DNA of 64,000 nucleotides from Streptomyces sp. CC228A (GTDB lineage: Bacteria > Actinomycetota > Actinomycetes > Streptomycetales > Streptomycetaceae): the NCBI RefSeq assembly GCF_021390935.1, contig NZ_JAJPUI010000007.1:186001-250000 (forward strand), read 5' to 3'. Made by a program: the position numbers and the translations under genes. Under the pieces are notes generated by a model. It saw only the letters and a program-made list of their open reading frames with translations. It did not search any database and was not told the DNA's origin. Within the stretch, counting starts at the first letter, position 1. Every line of letters begins with the position of its first letter. Positions 18,035-26,867 of the stretch are shown piece by piece.

Positions 18035-18812
18035 GAGTGCCTTTCGTGTGGGAGCCGGTGGCTTGGCCGTACGGCCGGCGGGGCCTGCGGGCTCCTGCCG
18101 ACCGCGGGTGCGTCGGCGGGGCCTGCGGGCTCCTGCCGACCGCGGGTGCGTCGGCGGGGCCTGCGGGGCCTCCTGCCGACCGCGGGTGCGTCGGCGAGCG
18201 CCGTGCCGGTCGTGTCCTGGCCCGGGAGGCGCCACCACCCCGCGGGGGCGGCGGTCCGACACGAGGCGGGGGCGGCGGTGCCCGCCGCCGGACCGGAGGG
18301 GCCCCGCCGGGGTCGCTCCGGCCGCTCCCCCGCATTCCGCTCCGGCCCTGTGCCAGAGTTGCCGCCCGGCGCCGGTGCGGCACCTCGCCGGGTCCCGCGA
18401 AGGGCGGGGTACGCCCCCCGTCCGGATGTGCAGACGACGGTGCGGGTGCTGCACCCGAAGGCTCCAGGAGGGCAGACCGGCTCGCTTCTGGGCGAGAGAG
18501 CCGACCCGGCGCGTTCCTTCCCTACGCCCATACGGAGCCTTCCTCGATGCGGAACGTGTCAGGGGATCCCTGCGGCGCGGAATTCCGCGAAGAATTCCAT
18601 GGAGGTGACCTGATCACACGCGGAACCGGGTTTCCGGTGCCGACTTCCCGGGCAAACCCCCGCGGCGCCCTCGGTGGGCGCCCGGCAAGGGATTCGGGTT
18701 TCGCTGGGCGACGGGACGGGAATTACGGGTGACGGTTTTCGCGCAACCGCCCTGCGGCGGAGGTGGGTGGGACGCGTCTCGCCCTGGCGGGGTCGGCGCG
18801 CGAAAAAGCGTG
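18035..18812. promoter_or_regulatory. gene-free region with 38-bp tandem repeats upstream of the CBS gene
   Basis: No credible gene is seen. The region holds the 38-bp tandem repeats (18079-18194), then GC-rich filler. Near 18570-18620 an AT-richer patch contains GAATTCCGCGAAGAATTC and TGATCACACG, which could hold the promoter of the minus-strand CBS operon. Confidence 0.5.
18079..18194. repeat. three tandem copies of a 38-bp unit
   Basis: Copies at 18079-18116 and 18117-18154 are identical. The third at 18155-18194 is 40 bases long, with two extra bases in a G/C run. The array starts 45 bases upstream of the CBS gene start, within its probable 5' region. The unit contains CTCCTGCCGACCGCGGGTG. 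Confidence 0.9.
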
Positions 18813-18850
18813 AGCCGGGGCCCGCACCCCGAAGGATGCGGGCCCCGGCT
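18813..18850 (-). terminator. intrinsic terminator of the cold-shock gene
   Basis: On the minus strand, AGCCGGGGCCCGCA and its complement pair over 14 bases around a 10-base loop and are followed by CACGCTTTTT, giving a real U-tract. It lies 19 bases after the cold-shock gene stop. Confidence 0.9.
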
Positions 18851-18868
18851 ACGTCATACGCGTCAGCG

Positions 18869-19072
18869 TCAGGCAGGCACGATGTTCTCGGCCGTCGGGC
18901 CCTTCTGGCCCTGGGCGATGTCGAAGTTCACCTTCTGACCCTCCTGCAGCTCGCGGAAGCCCTGGGCGGCGATGTTCGAGTAGTGGGCGAAGACGTCAGG
19001 GCCGCCGCCGTCCTGCTCGATGAAGCCGAAACCCTTTTCCGCGTTGAACCACTTCACGGTGCCAGTGCTCAT
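18869..19072 (-). CDS. cold-shock domain protein (CspA type)
   Basis: The 67-residue protein begins STGTVKWFNAEKGFGFI, with RNP1 KGFGFI and RNP2 DVFAHYSNI, and ends PTAENIVPA. This is the full length of a single cold-shock domain that binds single-stranded RNA and DNA as a chaperone. The ATG at 19072 follows AAAGGAGA. The gene has its own U-tract terminator and a gene-free upstream region of more than 150 bases, as usual for cold-shock genes with long 5' leaders. Confidence 0.97.
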   Translation of the reverse strand: MSTGTVKWFNAEKGFGFIEQDGGGPDVFAHYSNIAAQGFRELQEGQKVNFDIAQGQKGPTAENIVPA

Positions 19073-19500
19073 GCTGTATCTCCTTTGAGGCACATCGGCA
19101 TACACACGGTGCGCATGCCATGTCGCCGCAATGATTGCCCCGCCGGAAATACCGGTAATGAAAAGCACACCCCACAGGCGCGAAGCCGTCGGAGAGCGCT
19201 TGAAGTTTCGGGAACCACAACTGCAACTAATGCGAGGCTAGCACGGCGCGGGGGCCGGCGCCGGTCGAATGCCTCCGCTATTTGTGCGCGGCAGTAAAAC
19301 GCACGGCGCCACCTCGTCAACCCTCACTTCGCCGAGACAGATACGGGCGCAGCCGCGTCCCGCCGGAGCGTCGCGCTGAGCCGCCTCGGCGCCCGGGCGG
19401 TGAGGGGTGTGGCGGGCAAACCCGTACCCCGGGGCAGGGCGGAAAGGGGCGGGACCCGAGGTGTTCGGCGTGCGCCGGGTGTCGGCTGTGCTCGCCGCGC
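19073..19500. promoter_or_regulatory. leader and promoter region of the cold-shock gene
   Basis: The first 170 bases upstream of the start are AT-richer than the surroundings (GATTGCCC, AATACCGG, ATGAAAAG). They probably hold the long 5' untranslated leader and promoter of the minus-strand cold-shock gene. Beyond about 19250 I see no gene. Confidence 0.5.
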
Positions 19501-19704
19501 CGCCGGGCCCGGCGCGGGAGCGTCCCGCTCGGCGCAGCACCACCGGGCCCGGCGCGGGAAGGCGTGTCGCTCCGGCGCGTCACCGGCGGGCCCGGCACGC
19601 CAGCGCCTCACCCCGCGCGGCACCGGCAGGCCCGCCGCGCCGGCACCTCACCCCGCGCAGCACCGGCAGGCCCGGCACGCCAGCGCCTCGCCCGGCGCGG
19701 CACC
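19501..19704. repeat. 40-bp tandem array, five units plus a partial unit
   Basis: Units start at 19501, 19541, 19581, 19621 and 19661, with a partial one at 19701. The last three full units are closely similar (core CACCGGCAGGCCCG then CGCCTCACCCCGCGC). The first two are diverged and resemble each other. The array stops exactly where the surviving part of a truncated MFS gene begins. Confidence 0.85.
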
Positions 19705-19989
19705 GGCTTCGTGCTGCTGCTCACGCTGGGCCGGATGCTGATCGTCCCGGCCGCCCGCGCCTGGGTGGCGGGCCGCGCCGACGAGGGCCGCCTCGGCCTC
19801 TGTACGGGCGCCCTGTCCTCGGTGACCGGCGCCATCGCCCTCGTGGGCAGTGCGGCCACCGCCTCCCTGCCGGACCGGGACCTGCCCGCGGCCGTCCCCT
19901 GGCTCGTCCTCGCGGCGCTCACCGCGCCGGCCGTGCCCCTGCTGCCCCGCCCGGAAGGCAGCGCCGGCCGGGTGGACGGGTCCGCCGGC
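19705..19989 (+). pseudogene. C-terminal fragment of an MFS transporter
   Basis: The frame reads GFVLLLTLGRMLIVPAARAWVAG, then LGLCTGALSSVTGAIALVGSAA and WLVLAALTAPAVPLLPRPE. This matches the last transmembrane segments of a major facilitator drug exporter. The N-terminal two thirds are missing and replaced by the 40-bp array. No start or ribosome-binding site precedes it. After the last helix the frame runs on into unrelated sequence. Confidence 0.7.
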
Positions 19990-20080
19990 GCTCGGACGAC
20001 AGGGACGGTCCTGTGGGCGGGGCGGAGAACCGCCCACAGAGGGCCGCGAACCACCCGGACGGGACCGACCACCACCCGAC

Positions 20081-20179
20081 CGTCTCAAGCCACACCGCGC
20101 CGTCGCCACGCGATACGACAAGCTCGCGGTCCGCTACGAAGCGACTGTCCTCGTCGCTGCCATCAACGAGTGGCTGTGA
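20081..20179 (+). pseudogene. C-terminal remnant of an IS5-type transposase
   Basis: The last 32 codons read RLKPHRAVATRYDKLAVRYE and then ATVLVAAINEWL before the stop. This is the conserved C-terminus of a large family of streptomycete IS5-type transposases. Nothing upstream of it matches the rest of the enzyme. It is a different enzyme from the one at 6153. Confidence 0.8.
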
Positions 20180-20189
20180 CCCGCGGCCG

Positions 20190-20711
20190 TCACAGGGCGG
20201 GATCCACGTTCCACGCCTCCGGCAGATCACTGCCACAGAAGACGCAGACAAAGTCGTCCTCGCGCACGATGTTGTGCTCCTGGCAGTCGGGGCACCGCCG
20301 GAACTCCACCTCATGGGTGAAGCCGGAGGGCCGCCCAAGCTCTACGTCGTCCAGAGCATGAGCGACTGCCGACCAGGAGGTGACGTCCGGACAGTATCCG
20401 GTGGACTGGTTGCTGACCTCGCCCACGGTCCACCGGTCTGCCTCACGCACGAAGCTGATCTCGCCGGCACTCAGAACCATGTCCCCGCCAGCGCAGGCCA
20501 CGTGCTCACTTCGCCGCGGCGCCAGCCGAAGCACACCATCCGTGCCGACCACGAAGGTGAACGGTTCCGTCAGTTCTGCTGCCGATCGCTCAGCGATCCA
20601 GCCGTCGAAATCAGCCGCCGAGCCGATTGGGCACCCGCCACCGCCAGGCCGGACCGCAGCCTTCAGCTCAACCGGTCCGACATATCGGTAACTCCGCGCC
20701 CGCACACTCAC
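20190..20711 (-). CDS. conserved hypothetical protein with C-terminal zinc ribbon
   Basis: The GTG at 20711 starts SVRARSYRYVGPVELKAAVRPG, and the 173-residue protein ends with two C-x2-C pairs: FRRCPDCQEHNIV and DFVCVFCGSDLPEAWNVD. These make a zinc ribbon. The middle part has FTFVVGTDGVLRLAPRRSEHVACAGG, a pattern I know from a family of unassigned actinomycete proteins. No enzyme motif is seen. The upstream frame stays open to 20987 but has poor coding character, and the ribosome-binding site is weak, so the start is uncertain. Confidence 0.7.
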   Translation of the reverse strand: MSVRARSYRYVGPVELKAAVRPGGGGCPIGSAADFDGWIAERSAAELTEPFTFVVGTDGVLRLAPRRSEHVACAGGDMVLSAGEISFVREADRWTVGEVSNQSTGYCPDVTSWSAVAHALDDVELGRPSGFTHEVEFRRCPDCQEHNIVREDDFVCVFCGSDLPEAWNVDPAL

Positions 20712-20853
20712 GTCAGCCAACCTAAAGCACTTCCGACACACGCCCCAGGGGCGGCAAGCGCGGTGCGTCAGTGGTGCGTCAGCGGCCGGCGCGGTCCATC
20801 GGTGTGGCGGTGTGGTGGGGTAAACCCGACCTCCGGGTCTCGACCTGGCTGTC

Positions 20854-22148
20854 ATGACGGCGCCGGTAAGGGCCGGGTCTGATGGACGGGTGCTTACTCT
20901 CCCGACGCAAATACCGTGGAAGCACCGGCTGGTGTGGGCCGGTGGCTGGTTCGTGGCGTTCGTGTGGGCCGGGGTGTTCCCCCTCATCGAGGCACCGGGA
21001 CCGCACCGGGTCTGGGGGGCGTGCGCGTCCGTGGGCTACCTCTGTGCGGCGGGCGCCGCACTGTGGCCGCGGGGGCGGCGCCTGTCCGTCGGGGCGGCCT
21101 TCGCCGGGGCGGTGGCCGTGCCGCTGCTCGTGCTGCTGGCCGGCGGATGGGCGCAGAGCGAGGTCGGCGTCATCGAGCGGTCCGGCGCCCTGATGCTGAG
21201 TCAGGCCACCCCGTATCTGGCCGAACCCCGCACGGTGGTCGAGGTCACCCCGTATCTGCCCGGCATGGCGGTGTTCGGGCTGCCGCGCGCGGTGCTGGGC
21301 GACGGCGGCCCGCTGCCCGGGCTGCTGGGCGACGCCCGGCTCTGGTGCGCGGCGGCGTTCCTGGGCTGCCTGTGGGCGGCGCGGCGCGCGACCGGGCGTG
21401 CGGTCGGCCGGGCGGGCACGGGTGGCGCGGCGGGCCGGGACGCCGTGGTCGCGTTCGTGGCCTCACCGGTCGTGGCGCTGCCGCTGTGCGTCAGCGGTGT
21501 GGACCTGCCGCTGATCGGACTGCTGTTCCTGGCGCTGGCGTACGCGGCCCGGCGGCGGCCCGTGGCTGCCGGGCTGGCGCTGGCCGCCGCCTGTTCGCTG
21601 AAGTGGACGGCGTGGCCCGCCGTCGCGGTCGCCGTGGCGCTGCTCGCCCAGCGGGGCGGGGCGCGGGCGGCCGTGCAGGGCGCGGCCGTCGCGGTGGCGG
21701 GCACCGTCCTGCTCGTCCTGCCGAGCGCGCTGCTGTCGCCCGGGCCTCTCGTGCAGCAGGTGTTCGCCTTCCCGACGGGGCGCGGGCCGTGGGAGACGCC
21801 GGCGGCCAGTCCGCTGCCGGGCCGGCTGCTCGCCGACCTCGGGCCGGCCGGCTGGTACGCGGCGGTCGCTCTGCTGCTGGCCGGCGGGCTGGCCGTCGCC
21901 GTGTCCTCGTCGTGCGGCCGCCGTACGGCCTCGTGTCCGCCGCCGACCGGCTCGCCGTCGGCCTGTGCGTGGCGTTCCTCCTGGCGCCGGCCGGGCGGTT
22001 CGGGTACCTGGCCCTGCCGGTCGCGCTGGTGGTGCTGGCGCGGCTGGTGGGTGGTGCCCGTGGGGCGGAGGCCGCGGGCGGCCGCGTCGTACGGTCCTCG
22101 AGTCCCGCGCGGCCGGTGCCGGTTCCGGTCGTGCGGTGTGCCCGGTGA
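20854..22148 (+). CDS. polytopic membrane protein, GT87/mannosyltransferase-like (frameshifted)
   Basis: The N-terminal frame gives many hydrophobic segments typical of a polyprenyl-phosphate-sugar-dependent mannosyltransferase: RLVWAGGWFVAFVWAGVFP, LIGLLFLALAYAARR, SLKWTAWPAVAVAVALLAQ, and the loop AFPTGRGPWETPAASPLPG. At about 21900 the sequence moves to the next frame, where it continues sensibly as VLVVRPPYGLVSAADRLAVG through GYLALPVALVVLARL to a stop at 22148. One missing base explains this. It is followed by a GT4 gene, and the two probably act together on a lipid or polymer at the membrane. The start at 20854 is tentative; a GTG at 20890 is possible. Confidence 0.65.
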
Positions 22149-22440
22149 GCGCCCGCCGTACCGCGGCGGTGGCAGCCGCCCCGCGGTGGGGCGCTCACCG
22201 GTGCTCCTCGGCAGCGGACGGGGCGGCGCTCCTTCGGGAGTTCGCGCCGCCTGAGCCGCCGCACCCGGCGGGGTGCGGCGGGGATCCGGGCGGCGTCCCG
22301 CGGGTGCTTCGGGGCGTCGGCTGCCCCGCGTACCGCCGGGGCCGCGGCCGCGGGATCGCCGCCGCCCGCGCCGCCGGCGGCCGCCGCGGCCGCCTCCTCC
22401 CCGCCTGAACGTCCCCTCCTGTCGAAGGCAGCAACCCGCC

Positions 22441-23610
22441 ATGGGCACCACTCTGATCGTCACCAACGACTTCCCGCCCCGCCAGGGGGGCATCGAGACG
22501 TTCGTCCACGCCATGGCGACGCGCGTCCCGGGCGACGACGTGGTCGTCTACACGTCCGGCGAGCCGGGTGCCGCCGCGTACGACGCCACCCTGCCATTCC
22601 CGGTGGTCAGGGACCCCGCCCGAATGCTGCTGCCCACGCCCCGCGTGACCCGCCGCATCCTGGAGACCGCCCGGCGCCACGGCTGCGACCGGGCGTGGTT
22701 CGGGGCCGCCGCGCCGCTCGCGGCGATGGCGCCGGCGCTGCGGCGCGGCAGGATCCGGCGGCTGGTCGCCACCACGCACGGCCACGAGATCTGGTGGGCC
22801 CGCACACCGGGCGCCCGGCGGCTGCTGCGGCGCATCGGCGACCACGTGGACGCCGTCACGTACCTCGGCGAGTACACCCGGCGCCGTGTCGCGCCGGCGC
22901 TGGGGCCGCGGGCCGCCCTCGTGCGGCTGGTGCCCGGGGTGGACGCGGCGGCGTTCCGCCCGGTGCCCGGGCAGGCGCGGGAGGTCCGGGAGCGGCACGG
23001 CCTCGAGGACCGCAGGGTCGTCCTGTGCGTCTCGCGGCTGGTCGCGCGCAAGGGCCAGGACACGCTGGTCCGGGCGCTGCCGGGCATCCTGCGGGCCGTG
23101 CCGGACGCGGTGCTGGTGATCGTGGGGCACGGCCCGGACGAGGAGCGGCTGCGGAGGCTCGCGCGCCGGCACGCCGAGGGGCATGTGGTGTTCGCCGGGG
23201 GTCTGGACCACGCGTCGACGGCGCCGTACTACGCGGCGGCCGACGTTTTCGCGATGCCGTGCCGGACCAGGAAGGCCGGGCTGGAGGCGGAAGGGCTGGG
23301 CATCGTGTTCCTGGAGGCTGCCGCGAGCGGACTGCCCGTGGTCGCCGGCGATTCGGGCGGCGCGCCGGACGCCGTCGTCGACGGGGTGACGGGCACGGTC
23401 GTGGACGGTACTGACGTACGGGCCGTGGCCGGTGCCGTGTCGGGGCTGCTGGGCGACCCGGAGAGGGCCGCGGCGATGGGCGGGGCCGGCCGGGCGTGGG
23501 TGGCCGCGCAATGGTCCTGGGACTCGTCGGCGGAGCGGCTGACGCGGTTGCTCACCCCGGGTGCCGACCTGCCGGACGACGTGTCGGCCGCGCCGGGGAC
23601 GGCGGGCTGA
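22441..23610 (+). CDS. GT4-family glycosyltransferase, PimB/mannosyltransferase-like
   Basis: This 389-residue GT-B glycosyltransferase shows the N-terminal TNDFPPRQGGIETFVHAMA motif, typical of phosphatidylinositol mannosyltransferases of the PimB type, then TTHGHEIWWA, and the C-terminal donor-binding block VCVSRLVARKGQDTLVRALP, followed by GHGPDEERLR and EGLGIVFLEAAASGLPVVAGDSGGAPDAV with the E-x7-E motif. It should transfer a sugar, most likely mannose, from a GDP donor to a lipid acceptor at the inner face of the membrane. The preceding membrane protein is a likely partner. The 3' end of the gene forms the first unit of a 100-bp tandem repeat. Confidence 0.85.
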   Translation: MGTTLIVTNDFPPRQGGIETFVHAMATRVPGDDVVVYTSGEPGAAAYDATLPFPVVRDPARMLLPTPRVTRRILETARRHGCDRAWFGAAAPLAAMAPALRRGRIRRLVATTHGHEIWWARTPGARRLLRRIGDHVDAVTYLGEYTRRRVAPALGPRAALVRLVPGVDAAAFRPVPGQAREVRERHGLEDRRVVLCVSRLVARKGQDTLVRALPGILRAVPDAVLVIVGHGPDEERLRRLARRHAEGHVVFAGGLDHASTAPYYAAADVFAMPCRTRKAGLEAEGLGIVFLEAAASGLPVVAGDSGGAPDAVVDGVTGTVVDGTDVRAVAGAVSGLLGDPERAAAMGGAGRAWVAAQWSWDSSAERLTRLLTPGADLPDDVSAAPGTAG

Positions 23611-24040
23611 CGGTCCATCGGCTGCCTCACGGAGGCGCCGACGCGGGCGAGTAGACCCGGGCGCCGACCTGCCGGAGGACGTATCGACCGCGCGAGGACA
23701 GCGAGCTGACAGGCCGTCGGTTGCCTCACGGGGGCGCCGACGCGGGCGAGTAGACCCGGGCGCCGACCTGCCGGAGGGCGATTCGGCGTCGCGTCGCGGC
23801 GGGCTGACGATCCGTCGACTTACCCCGGGCGGACGCACGGCACGGTCGGACCGGCGCCGACGCGCCTGAGGCCGGCGGGCGCCGCAGGCGCGGTGCCGAC
23901 GACCCGTCGGTTCTCCTCCCCACGGGACGCTGACACCGCCCGGTCGGGTCGGCGCCGGCCTGCCGGACGGCGGGTCACCGCGGCGGACCCGGGGGCCGGC
24001 GAGCCGTCGGCTCCTTCTGGAGTGGCGCTGACGCGGCGGG
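23557..24040. repeat. 100-bp tandem repeat derived from the 3' end of the GT4 gene
   Basis: CCGGGYGCCGACCTGCCGG recurs at 23557, 23657 and 23756, and the sequence between (with GGCGCCGACGCGGGCGAGTA) repeats with it. The first unit overlaps the last codons and stop of the GT4 gene. Two or more decayed units continue to about 24040, up to the convergent response-regulator gene. No other gene lies in this gap. Confidence 0.85.
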
Positions 24041-24709
24041 TCAGACCGGTGGGGCCTCACGGCGGAGGTGGGCGAGGACCGCCAGGACCCGGCGGTTACC
24101 CTCGGCCGGGTCGAGCTCCAGCTTCATGAAGATGTTGCTGGAGTGCTTGACGACCGAGGCCTCGGTGATGGTGAGCCGCTGCGCGATGGCCTGGTTGTTC
24201 AGCCCCTCCGCCATGAGGGCCAGCACCTCCCGCTCGCGGGGTGTCAGGCGCTGCAGCGGCTCGTCGGCGGTCCGCTGCCGGAGCAGCACCCGGACCACCT
24301 CGGGGTCGATGACCGTCTGCCCGCCGGCGACCCGGTCCAGCGCGTCGAGGAAGTCGGTGACCTCCCCGACCCGGTCCTTCAGCAGGTACCCCAGTCCTCC
24401 CCCGGCCGACGTGCCGCCGCTGAACAGCTGGGCGGCGTAGGCGGTGGCGACGTACTGCGACAGCACCAGCACCGGCAGGCCCGGGTGCCGGCCGCGCAGT
24501 TCCAGCGCCGCCTTCAGGCCCTCGTCGCGGAAGCCCGGCGGCATCCGGACGTCGGTGATGACCACGTCCGGCCGGTCGGCGTCCACGGCGCGCGCCAGTT
24601 CCGCGGCGTCCCCGACGGCGGCGGTCACCTCGTGTCCGACGCGGGACAGCAGCTCCACCAGGCCGGCGCGCAGCAGGACGGCGTCCTCGGCGAGCACTAC
24701 GCGGAGCAC
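24041..24709 (-). CDS. NarL/FixJ-type response regulator (TCS 1)
   Basis: The GTG at 24709 has GGAGG upstream and lies inside the last codons of the histidine kinase, a 13-base overlap that implies translational coupling. The receiver has LRVVLAEDAVLL (acid pocket), the phosphorylated Asp in VVITDVRMPP and the switch Lys in GYLLKDR. The LuxR-type output domain is RLTPREREVLALMAEGLNNQAIAQRLTITEASVVKH. The 222-residue length is normal. It probably controls the ABC transporter genes that diverge upstream of its kinase. Confidence 0.9.
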   Translation of the reverse strand: MLRVVLAEDAVLLRAGLVELLSRVGHEVTAAVGDAAELARAVDADRPDVVITDVRMPPGFRDEGLKAALELRGRHPGLPVLVLSQYVATAYAAQLFSGGTSAGGGLGYLLKDRVGEVTDFLDALDRVAGGQTVIDPEVVRVLLRQRTADEPLQRLTPREREVLALMAEGLNNQAIAQRLTITEASVVKHSSNIFMKLELDPAEGNRRVLAVLAHLRREAPPV

Positions 24710-25974
24710 GGCACCTCCACCCGCAGTTGCGTGGGTCCGCCGGCGGGACTGGTCACGATGAGTCTCCCCTTCAGGATGGCCACCCGGTCCGCCAATCCTT
24801 GCAGACCGGCCCCGGCGGCCGGATCGGCGCCGCCGTGCCCGTTGTCGGTGATGAGCAGGACCAGTTTGCCGTCGCGGAGCCGGCCGACGACGGCGACCTC
24901 GTCGGCGCCGCTGTGCTTGGAGGCGTTCGTCAGCGCCTCGGTGACGGTGAAGTACGCCGTGGTCTCGACCGCCGACGGCAGCCGGTGCGGGAGGTCGATG
25001 TCGACGGTGACCGGGACGGGGTTGCGCAGGGCGAGTTCGGCGACGGCGGCCGGCAGCCCGTGGTCGGTGAGGACCTGGGGGTGGATGCCGCGCACCAGGG
25101 AGCGCAGCTGGTCCAGGGCCTGGCGGGCCTCGCCGCGGGCGCGGGCGATCAGCGGGGCGGCCGGCGAGTCCTGGCCGCGCAGTTCCAGTTCGGCCAGTCC
25201 CAGGGTCATGCTGAGCGCCACGAGCTGCTGCTGGGCGCCGTCGTGCAGGTCCCGCTCGATGCGGCGCCGTTCGGCCTCGAACGCGTCGACCAGCCGGGCG
25301 CGGGAGCGGGTCAGTTCGATGACCCTGCTGCTCAGGTCCTCGTCGCGGGCCGACAGCAGGGCCTGGGCGACCCACACCTGCGCGCCCGCGAGCAGGCCGC
25401 CCGCGTACGCCGAGACGAGCAGTCCGAAGAGGCCCGCGGCACTGCCCGGCAGGGCCGCGACGGGATCGGAGATGGGCCTGCCGGGCACCAGCATCACCGT
25501 GTCGGGCGCGATCGCCCACACGATGACGGGGGTCGCCGTCAGGATCGCCGACAGGCCGAGCAGGGCGGTGAAGCCGATGCCCGTGGCGGTGAAGACGACG
25601 CCCAGGGCGAGGGTGTACCCGAGTTCCCGCCAGGTGGCGCGCTCGCGCAGGCGGGTGCGCAGCCACGGCCAGGCGCCCGTGCCGGGCAGTGAGCCGTGCG
25701 GGTCGAGGAGGGGCTCCGGTTCGACGAGCCGGAGCCGGCGCCGTTCCAGGGCGGCGACGGGGACTCCGAAGACGGCGGCCGCCATGAGGACGAGCAGGCC
25801 GACGCCGACCACGGACAGGCCGATGCCGACGAAGAGGAGGCCGGCGAAGAGGAGCAGCGCGACGAAGCCCACGACGGTGCCGCTCAGCAGGAACGCCCAG
25901 CACCGCGGCGGCCAGGTGGAGAGCGCGAACTGCAGGGGGCGCCGCCGCATGGCCTCCCAGACGGCGACGGTCAT
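24697..25974 (-). CDS. NarL-family sensor histidine kinase (TCS 1)
   Basis: The ATG at 25974 follows GGAGG. The N-terminal half has at least four to six membrane segments (STWPPRCWAFLLSGTVVGFVALLLFAGL; LGYTLALGVVFTATGIGF; LFGLLVSAYAGGLLA). The HisKA_3 dimerisation domain has ERDLHDGAQQQLVALSMTLG with its phospho-acceptor His. The ATPase domain has EALTNASKHSGADEV (N box) and the G-box pattern ITDNGHGGADPAAGAGLQGLADRV. It is coupled to the response regulator and diverges from an ABC transporter, the usual arrangement for sensing a cell-envelope-active peptide or drug. Confidence 0.9.
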   Translation of the reverse strand: MTVAVWEAMRRRPLQFALSTWPPRCWAFLLSGTVVGFVALLLFAGLLFVGIGLSVVGVGLLVLMAAAVFGVPVAALERRRLRLVEPEPLLDPHGSLPGTGAWPWLRTRLRERATWRELGYTLALGVVFTATGIGFTALLGLSAILTATPVIVWAIAPDTVMLVPGRPISDPVAALPGSAAGLFGLLVSAYAGGLLAGAQVWVAQALLSARDEDLSSRVIELTRSRARLVDAFEAERRRIERDLHDGAQQQLVALSMTLGLAELELRGQDSPAAPLIARARGEARQALDQLRSLVRGIHPQVLTDHGLPAAVAELALRNPVPVTVDIDLPHRLPSAVETTAYFTVTEALTNASKHSGADEVAVVGRLRDGKLVLLITDNGHGGADPAAGAGLQGLADRVAILKGRLIVTSPAGGPTQLRVEVPCSA

Positions 25975-26120
25975 GGTGCGTGTCCCTCCGGGGCCGTGGC
26001 GCGTGCTGGTGCACCCGTACTCTAACCGCCCGGCGCGGGGCGGACGGTAGGGAAAACCCTCCTTTCGGGACTCCTGGCAGGCCCACTGACCTGGGCGTCC
26101 CGCTCTGCTGGACTGGGGGC

Positions 26121-26867
26121 ATGGCACTGCTCACCGACACTCAGCTCCTCGCCGTCCAGTTGGCCGCCGTCTCCAAGAGCCACCCGGGCGCCGGGGGGCG
26201 CGTCCCCGTGCTGCGCGAGGTGAGTCTGGGCTTTCCGCAGCGGGCGATGACCGCCGTGATGGGCCCGTCCGGCTCCGGCAAGACGACGCTGCTGAACTGC
26301 GCGGCGGGTCTGGACAAGCCGGACAGCGGCCAGGTGCTCCTGGGTGACACGGACCTCGCCGCCTGCGGTGAGAAGGAGTTGACGGAGGTGCGCCGGAGCC
26401 GGATGGGCTTCGTCTTCCAGCAGTTCAACCTCCTGCCGATGCTGACCGCGTACGAGAACGTGGCCCTGCCGCTGCGGCTGCGGGGCGGGCGCGTGCGGCG
26501 GGACCGGGTCATGGGGGCGCTGCGCGGGGTGGGTCTGGAGGAGAAGGCGGACCGGCGGCCCGCGCAGTTGTCCGGCGGGCAGCAGCAGCGGGTCGCGATC
26601 GCGCGGACGCTGGTGGCCGAGCCGGAGATCGTCTTCGCGGACGAGCCGACCGGTTCCCTGGACCGGCGCAGCGGCCGGCAGGTCATGGAGCTGCTGCGGG
26701 CCGTGGTCGACCGGGCAGGCGGCACGGTCGCCGTGGTGACCCACGACCCAGCGGCCGCGGCGTGCGCGGACCGGGTGGTGTTCCTGTCGGACGGCAGGGT
26801 CGTCGGGCGGCTCGACCACCCCACGGCCGCCGCGGTCGCCCACGAGCTGAGCCTGTGGGAGCGGTGA
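26121..26867 (+). CDS. ABC transporter ATP-binding protein (MacB/BceA-like)
   Basis: All ATPase motifs are present: Walker A GPSGSGKTTLLN, Q-loop FVFQQFNLLP, signature LSGGQQQRVAIARTLV, Walker B IVFADEPTGSLD and H-loop VVTHDPAA. The sequence belongs to the MacB/LolD/BceA group, which works with FtsX-type permeases. The stop overlaps the start of the permease gene (TGATG), so the two are coupled. The gene diverges from TCS 1. Confidence 0.95.
   Translation: MALLTDTQLLAVQLAAVSKSHPGAGGRVPVLREVSLGFPQRAMTAVMGPSGSGKTTLLNCAAGLDKPDSGQVLLGDTDLAACGEKELTEVRRSRMGFVFQQFNLLPMLTAYENVALPLRLRGGRVRRDRVMGALRGVGLEEKADRRPAQLSGGQQQRVAIARTLVAEPEIVFADEPTGSLDRRSGRQVMELLRAVVDRAGGTVAVVTHDPAAAACADRVVFLSDGRVVGRLDHPTAAAVAHELSLWER

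Noticed and set aside
18079..18194. CRISPR array
   Set aside because: The copies are directly adjacent with no spacers, so this is a simple tandem repeat.
19501..19704. CRISPR array or protein repeat
   Set aside because: The 40-bp unit has no spacers and is not a multiple of three, so it is neither a CRISPR array nor an in-frame protein repeat.
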